Assembly (NCBI GenBank): GCA_020723085.1
Contig: DYJN01000025.1
Coordinates: 1 to 49,557, forward strand
Reading direction: 5' to 3'
Source: Arcobacter sp.
Lineage (GTDB): Bacteria > Acidobacteriota > Terriglobia > Bryobacterales > Bryobacteraceae
Length of the DNA stretch: 49,557 nucleotides
The position numbers were made by a program, and so were the translations under genes. Numbering within the stretch: the first letter of the stretch is position 1; each line of letters begins with the position of its first letter. The notes below the pieces were generated by a model. It saw nothing but the letters and a program-made list of their open reading frames with translations. It was not told the DNA's origin and did no database searches. Of the stretch, positions 46,738 to 49,557 are shown piece by piece.

Positions 46738-47330
46738 GCCCGCGGCATTTCGTGTTCGACGAATGGAGCCGCGGCGGCTCGTTCCTGCACCGGCTGGAGG
46801 CGCGCTGGAAGCTGGCTTTCACGCTCGCCGCGCTGCTGTTCACCGCTCTCAGTCCGCAGGCGTGGATGGCGGCGCCCGTGGCGCTGCTCCTGGCGTTGGC
46901 GGCCCGCCTGCCTGTTCTCGCGCTGGCCTGGCGGGCGGCCGCAGTGGCGCCTTTTTCGCTCGCCTTCGCGCTGATGAGCTGGCAGGCCGGCGACGCCGGC
47001 CGAGCGGCGGCGCTGCTGTGGAAGCCCTGTGTGTCGGCCCTGTGGGTGACGCTGCTCATGGCGGTGACGCCACTGGAGGACGTGCTCGCCGCCGCTGCGC
47101 GCTTCGGCGCTCCACGTCTGCTGCTGGAGGTCATGCACTTCATTTGGCGCTACATCGGCGTGCTGGGAGAACAGGCGTGGCGTATGCGGACCGCCGCCGC
47201 GGCGCGCGGCGCGGACCGGTCGTTCGCGGTGTCCGCGGCCAGCCTGGCCGTTCTGTTCGCGGCTTCCTATCAGCGGGCCGTCCGCGTGCACCGCGCCCAG
47301 CTCGCGCGCGGCGGAGGAGGATTGCCGTGA
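46710..47330 (+). CDS. cbiQ: ECF transporter transmembrane (T) component
   Basis: A 206-residue T component (CbiQ/NikQ family) from GTG 46710, overlapping cbiM by 28 nt; GTG 46722 is also possible. The start 'HFVFDEWSRGGSFLHRLEARWKL' (in part: FDEWSRGGSFLHRLEARW) is the usual N-terminal signature. About five helices follow. The coupling helices carry 'WRMRTAAAARGAD', whose A-R-G engages the ATPase. It connects CbiM to the CbiO ATPase and is needed to form the holo-transporter. Its stop and the cbiO start share GTGA, so the operon is translationally coupled. Confidence 0.9.
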   Translation: MDFAVAQRLGPRHFVFDEWSRGGSFLHRLEARWKLAFTLAALLFTALSPQAWMAAPVALLLALAARLPVLALAWRAAAVAPFSLAFALMSWQAGDAGRAAALLWKPCVSALWVTLLMAVTPLEDVLAAAARFGAPRLLLEVMHFIWRYIGVLGEQAWRMRTAAAARGADRSFAVSAASLAVLFAASYQRAVRVHRAQLARGGGGLP

Positions 47331-48049
47331 GCTGCATCGTGGAAGCCCGCGGGCTGCGCTTCTCTTACCAGCCCGGCCGCGAGATCCTGCGCGGCGTGGA
47401 CTTCCATCTGCACCGCGGCGAGAGCGTGGCCGTGTTCGGCCGCAACGGAAGCGGCAAGACGACGTTTCTTCTGCATCTGAACGGCATCCTGCGCGGGGAA
47501 GGACATCTCCGGGTTTGCGGCTTGCCGGTCGAGCCGCCCCATCTGCAGCACATCCGCCGCAAGATCGGATTTCTGTTCCAGGATCCGGAAGATCAGCTCT
47601 TCCGCCCCACTATTCTCGATGACGTGGCTTTCGGCCCATTGCAGGCCGGCCTGTCTCAGGCTGATGCCGCACAGCGGGCCCGCCGCGCCCTGGCATCGGT
47701 CGGCATCGAAGAGGATCTTGGCCGCGCCCCCTATCACCTGAGCAGCGGCGAAAAGCAACGGGTGGCGCTGGCCGGCATTCTCGCCGTCGACCCGGAAGTC
47801 CTGATCCTGGACGAACCCACCACGCATCTGGATCCGCCCGCCCGCCGCGCTTTGCTGGATCTGCTCCGCACGCTGCCGCAGGCCAAGCTCGTCGTCACGC
47901 ACGACGCCGCCTTCGCCCGCGCGCTCTGCCCGCGCGCCGTCTTTTTCGATCATGGCCGCGCCGCCGCCGACGGCCCCACCGGGGAGGTCATCCGCCGCTT
48001 CGGCTGGGATCTCGGCTCTCCACCAGAAACGTCACCGGCCCCTCATTGA
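47327..48049 (+). CDS. cbiO: ECF transporter ATPase
   Basis: A 240-residue ABC ATPase from GTG 47327 with GGAGGAGG about 6 nt upstream. Walker A is G38-RNGSGKT at 38-45, the signature is '[13 protein letters not shown]', Walker B '[13 protein letters not shown]' keeps its catalytic Glu, and the H-loop is in 'LVVTHD'. '[11 protein letters not shown]' (Q-loop with the D-P-x-D-Q-[LI]-F motif) is diagnostic of CbiO/EcfA. A single ATPase gene implies a homodimer (group I ECF transporter). The 3' end overlaps the convergent dtd gene by 62 nt, the deepest overlap in the window. Confidence 0.95.
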   Translation: MSCIVEARGLRFSYQPGREILRGVDFHLHRGESVAVFGRNGSGKTTFLLHLNGILRGEGHLRVCGLPVEPPHLQHIRRKIGFLFQDPEDQLFRPTILDDVAFGPLQAGLSQADAAQRARRALASVGIEEDLGRAPYHLSSGEKQRVALAGILAVDPEVLILDEPTTHLDPPARRALLDLLRTLPQAKLVVTHDAAFARALCPRAVFFDHGRAAADGPTGEVIRRFGWDLGSPPETSPAPH

Positions 48050-48449
48050 CCAGGCTGACCGACATCATCGCCTGGAACACGCCCGTCTCCACCGCGACTC
48101 CCTGCGCCCTCGCCGCCTCTACGAATCGCTCGTACAGGCGGCGCGCCTCATCCGGCGGCGCTGCCGGGTCGAAGCTCGGCCGCCGCCCCTTGCGCGTGTC
48201 GCCGTACAAAGTGAACTGCGAGACGACCAGCAGGCTGCCGCCCGTGTCCTTCAGGCTCAGGTTCATCTTGCCTGCGTCGTCCTGAAATACGCGCAGTTCC
48301 ACGACCTTGCGCGCCAGCAGATCCGCGTCCTGCTCCGTGTCGCCTTTGCCCACGCCCAGCAGCGCCAGCAGTCCGTGCCCGATCTGGCCCACGATCGCGC
48401 CATCTACCGCCACGCTGGCGCTGGAGACTCTCTGTAGGACTGCCCGCAT
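47988..48449 (-). CDS. dtd: D-aminoacyl-tRNA deacylase
   Basis: A 153-residue Dtd that removes D-amino acids (and glycine from tRNA-Ala) from tRNA. The ATG at 48449 gives the standard start '[17 protein letters not shown]'. The active-site motifs are 'SQFTLYGD' (S-Q-x-T) and '[10 protein letters not shown]', the cross-subunit Gly-cisPro loop, here N-E-G-P-V-T rather than the more common N-S/D-G-P-V-T. '[14 protein letters not shown]' is another landmark. It overlaps the last 62 nt of cbiO in antisense, so each 3' end is doubly constrained. It is divergent from the 94-residue repeat-protein gene, with 135 nt between them. Confidence 0.93.
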   Translation of the reverse strand: MRAVLQRVSSASVAVDGAIVGQIGHGLLALLGVGKGDTEQDADLLARKVVELRVFQDDAGKMNLSLKDTGGSLLVVSQFTLYGDTRKGRRPSFDPAAPPDEARRLYERFVEAARAQGVAVETGVFQAMMSVSLVNEGPVTFLVESRDPSRSGG

Positions 48450-48584
48450 GGCCGACGTTCCCAAGGTAGCCGAACCTGTCATGGCCGTGCATCGCCGCCT
48501 CCGCCAGGAGGCACCCCGCTGCGTCGCGGTTAAGTGGTTTTCCCGATGGAGATGCGCGGCCCGTGAGCCGATAATCGGAGTACC

Positions 48585-48869
48585 ATGCTTTTCCGGAGAA
48601 AACGTTCGACTTCCGGCATCAGAGGGGGATTTCTCCGTTTCCATGACAGTTCGAATCGCGTCGTTGCCGGACCGGGAGACGGAGACTATATCCATTTGAG
48701 GGACGAGTTCGGCAACGAGTGGGGGGGCGTCGCCGAGCGCCAGCCGGACGATACGATCCGGTACCGCTTCCGGTCATCCAACGGGGATTTCATCACGGGT
48801 GTTTCCGACGGTTACGGCGTTATTCTGCGCGACCAGAAAGGGAACACCTGGCGCGGGTTCATCGACTGA
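48585..48869 (+). CDS. Small protein with two internal repeats, unknown function
   Basis: A 94-residue frame without signal peptide, starting with the basic '[15 protein letters not shown]'. The rest contains two copies of one unit: '[16 protein letters not shown]' and '[16 protein letters not shown]', i.e. L-R-D-x-x-G-N-x-W-x-G-[VF], about 39 residues apart, with a '[13 protein letters not shown]' linker between. The pattern suggests a small beta-repeat protein, perhaps binding or structural. No family is recognised. GATAAT lies 9 nt before the ATG and CGGAG between them may act as Shine-Dalgarno. Its codon use is less GC-biased than its neighbours, so recent transfer is possible but weakly supported. 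Confidence 0.55.
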   Translation: MLFRRKRSTSGIRGGFLRFHDSSNRVVAGPGDGDYIHLRDEFGNEWGGVAERQPDDTIRYRFRSSNGDFITGVSDGYGVILRDQKGNTWRGFID

Positions 48870-49125
48870 ATCCAAGCCGCGCCGGAAGGCGGCGCCCGGC
48901 GCCAGAGGAAGCAGCAGCTTTCATCCGGAGCCATAACGGAGCGGGCAAAGCTGTCACTGGGTCGGCCGGAACCGCGACGGCGCCGCGCTTTGGGGGCGCG
49001 GCAGCGCCCGCAACGGCTGGCCCTACGGCACAGAGCCGCCGTGCCGCTGCGGGCTGCTCTCTCGCGGATATCCGGTCTGCGATCAAAGCGGCGCCTTCGG
49101 CCCTCGGCCAATGGCGCCGCGCGTC
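48870..49125. other. Intergenic stretch without a recognised gene
   Basis: GC-rich, with repeated GCGGCGCC-like words that can fold into hairpins. No conserved frame or clear element was found. It ends with the TACAAT box of the S55 protease gene. Confidence 0.4.
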
Positions 49126-49131
49126 TACAAT
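49126..49131 (+). promoter_or_regulatory. -10 box of the S55 protease gene (leaderless type)
   Basis: TACAAT ends 6 nt (GAAAGC) before the GTG at 49138. Confidence 0.55.
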
Positions 49132-49137
49132 GAAAGC

Positions 49138-49557
49138 GTGCCGCGGCTCGTAGCACAACTGTGTCTTTTCTTCGCGGCTGTCAGTGCGCCTGCCGCGCAG
49201 CCGGACGGCATCCTGCCCCTCAAGGAAGTCCGCAAGGGCATGAGCTGCACCGGCAAGACCGTTTTTGACGGTGCAAAAGTCGAGGAATTCCGCTGCGAGA
49301 TCCTGGGCATCCTGGAAAACACCGGCCCCCGGCAGTCGGTGATTCTCGCCCGCCTGAGCGGCGGTCCTCTGGAAGAGACGGGCGTCATGCAGGGCATGAG
49401 CGGTAGTCCGGTCTACGTCAACGGGCGGCTGATTGGGGCGGTGGCCTATTCCTTTCCGTTCTCGAAAGCTCCGATCGCCGGCATCCGTCCCATTGAGGAG
49501 ATGCTGCAGCCGCCGCAGCCACGGGCCGGCGACGAGCTCGCCGTCACCCTGATCTGG
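49138..49557 (+). CDS. Secreted S55/SpoIVB-like serine peptidase, cut at window end
   Basis: The first 140 codons of a gene that runs off the window, starting at GTG 49138. The signal peptide is 'RLVAQLCLFFAAVSAPAA-Q' (in part). The visible domain has the SpoIVB/S55 signature: an early 'LPLKEVRKGMSCTGKTVFDG', then 'GVMQGMSGSPVYVNGRLIGAVAYSF', with the catalytic serine in M-S-G-S-P, and 'AGIRPIEEML'. SpoIVB cuts SpoIVFA in sporulating Bacillus, but acidobacteria do not make endospores; these secreted S55 proteins are unassigned there. The protein should continue with more domains (often a large C-terminal region). TACAAT ends 6 nt before the start. Confidence 0.85.
   Translation, partial: MPRLVAQLCLFFAAVSAPAAQPDGILPLKEVRKGMSCTGKTVFDGAKVEEFRCEILGILENTGPRQSVILARLSGGPLEETGVMQGMSGSPVYVNGRLIGAVAYSFPFSKAPIAGIRPIEEMLQPPQPRAGDELAVTLIW

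Overview
The window is GC-rich, densely packed bacterial chromosome. It looks like an Acidobacteriota of the Solibacter/Bryobacter group (order Bryobacterales). The best single marker is the protein at 928-2793: a BNR-type beta-propeller followed by the long C-terminal domain (TIGR03437-like) that is expanded in Solibacter relatives. Supporting markers are many short secreted proteins ending their signal in A-Q, a FecR-domain protein with a proline-rich tail, a DinB protein, HpnK, an S55/SpoIVB-type protease and a Gram-negative Mla system. No rRNA, tRNA, CRISPR array, prophage or insertion sequence was seen. This is mostly core genome, with a few accessory islands.

Layout. 1-4514: a FecR-domain protein cut by the window edge, the beta-propeller protein, an exported methyltransferase-like protein and an orphan histidine kinase. 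4549-13057: gatB, sppA with a sugar isomerase/epimerase-like protein, a CPBP membrane protease, a Cys/Met-metabolism PLP enzyme, a small HTH protein, a DinB protein, a 25-residue hydrophobic microprotein and galU. 13241-17037: a 7Fe ferredoxin, then the minus-strand mlaE-mlaF-mlaD-hpnK operon (lipid transport and hopanoid-type deacetylase). 17113-22611: a P1 peptidase, a polysaccharide-deacetylase-like protein, a frameshifted SDR with a small companion, and speA. 22636-27425: a sulfatase, an M3 oligopeptidase and a PHP-type tyrosine phosphatase. 27558-28329: a small HU-like protein overlapping an HU-like/TIR fusion, the most unusual locus here. 28336-35792: a TPR lipoprotein-like protein, uvrC, two overlapping metallophosphoesterases, a PfkB kinase, a membrane glycosyltransferase and dapF. 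35759-43165: a minus-strand series with a degenerate beta-lactamase, a cupin, a BshB1-like deacetylase, a rhomboid protease, a second PfkB kinase, a PHP-esterase fusion, a second exported methyltransferase and a VWA-like protein. 43344-49557: a GreA-type factor, a CDP-alcohol phosphotransferase, acpS, purU, an ECF cobalt/nickel transporter (cbiM-cbiQ-cbiO), dtd, a small repeat protein and the start of an S55 protease.

Themes. Genes are tightly packed: stop/start overlaps (ATGA, GTGA) are common and several convergent pairs overlap by 4 to 62 nt. At least nine genes have a TANNNT-like -10 box ending 6-8 nt before the start codon, which predicts leaderless mRNAs. Several recognisable enzyme folds lack a canonical catalytic residue: the beta-lactamase-like protein, the second DapF cysteine and the MlaF Walker B glutamate. 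The best candidate for an undescribed system is the HU-like/TIR pair, read here as a possible TIR-based defence or signalling module with an HU-type dimerisation partner.
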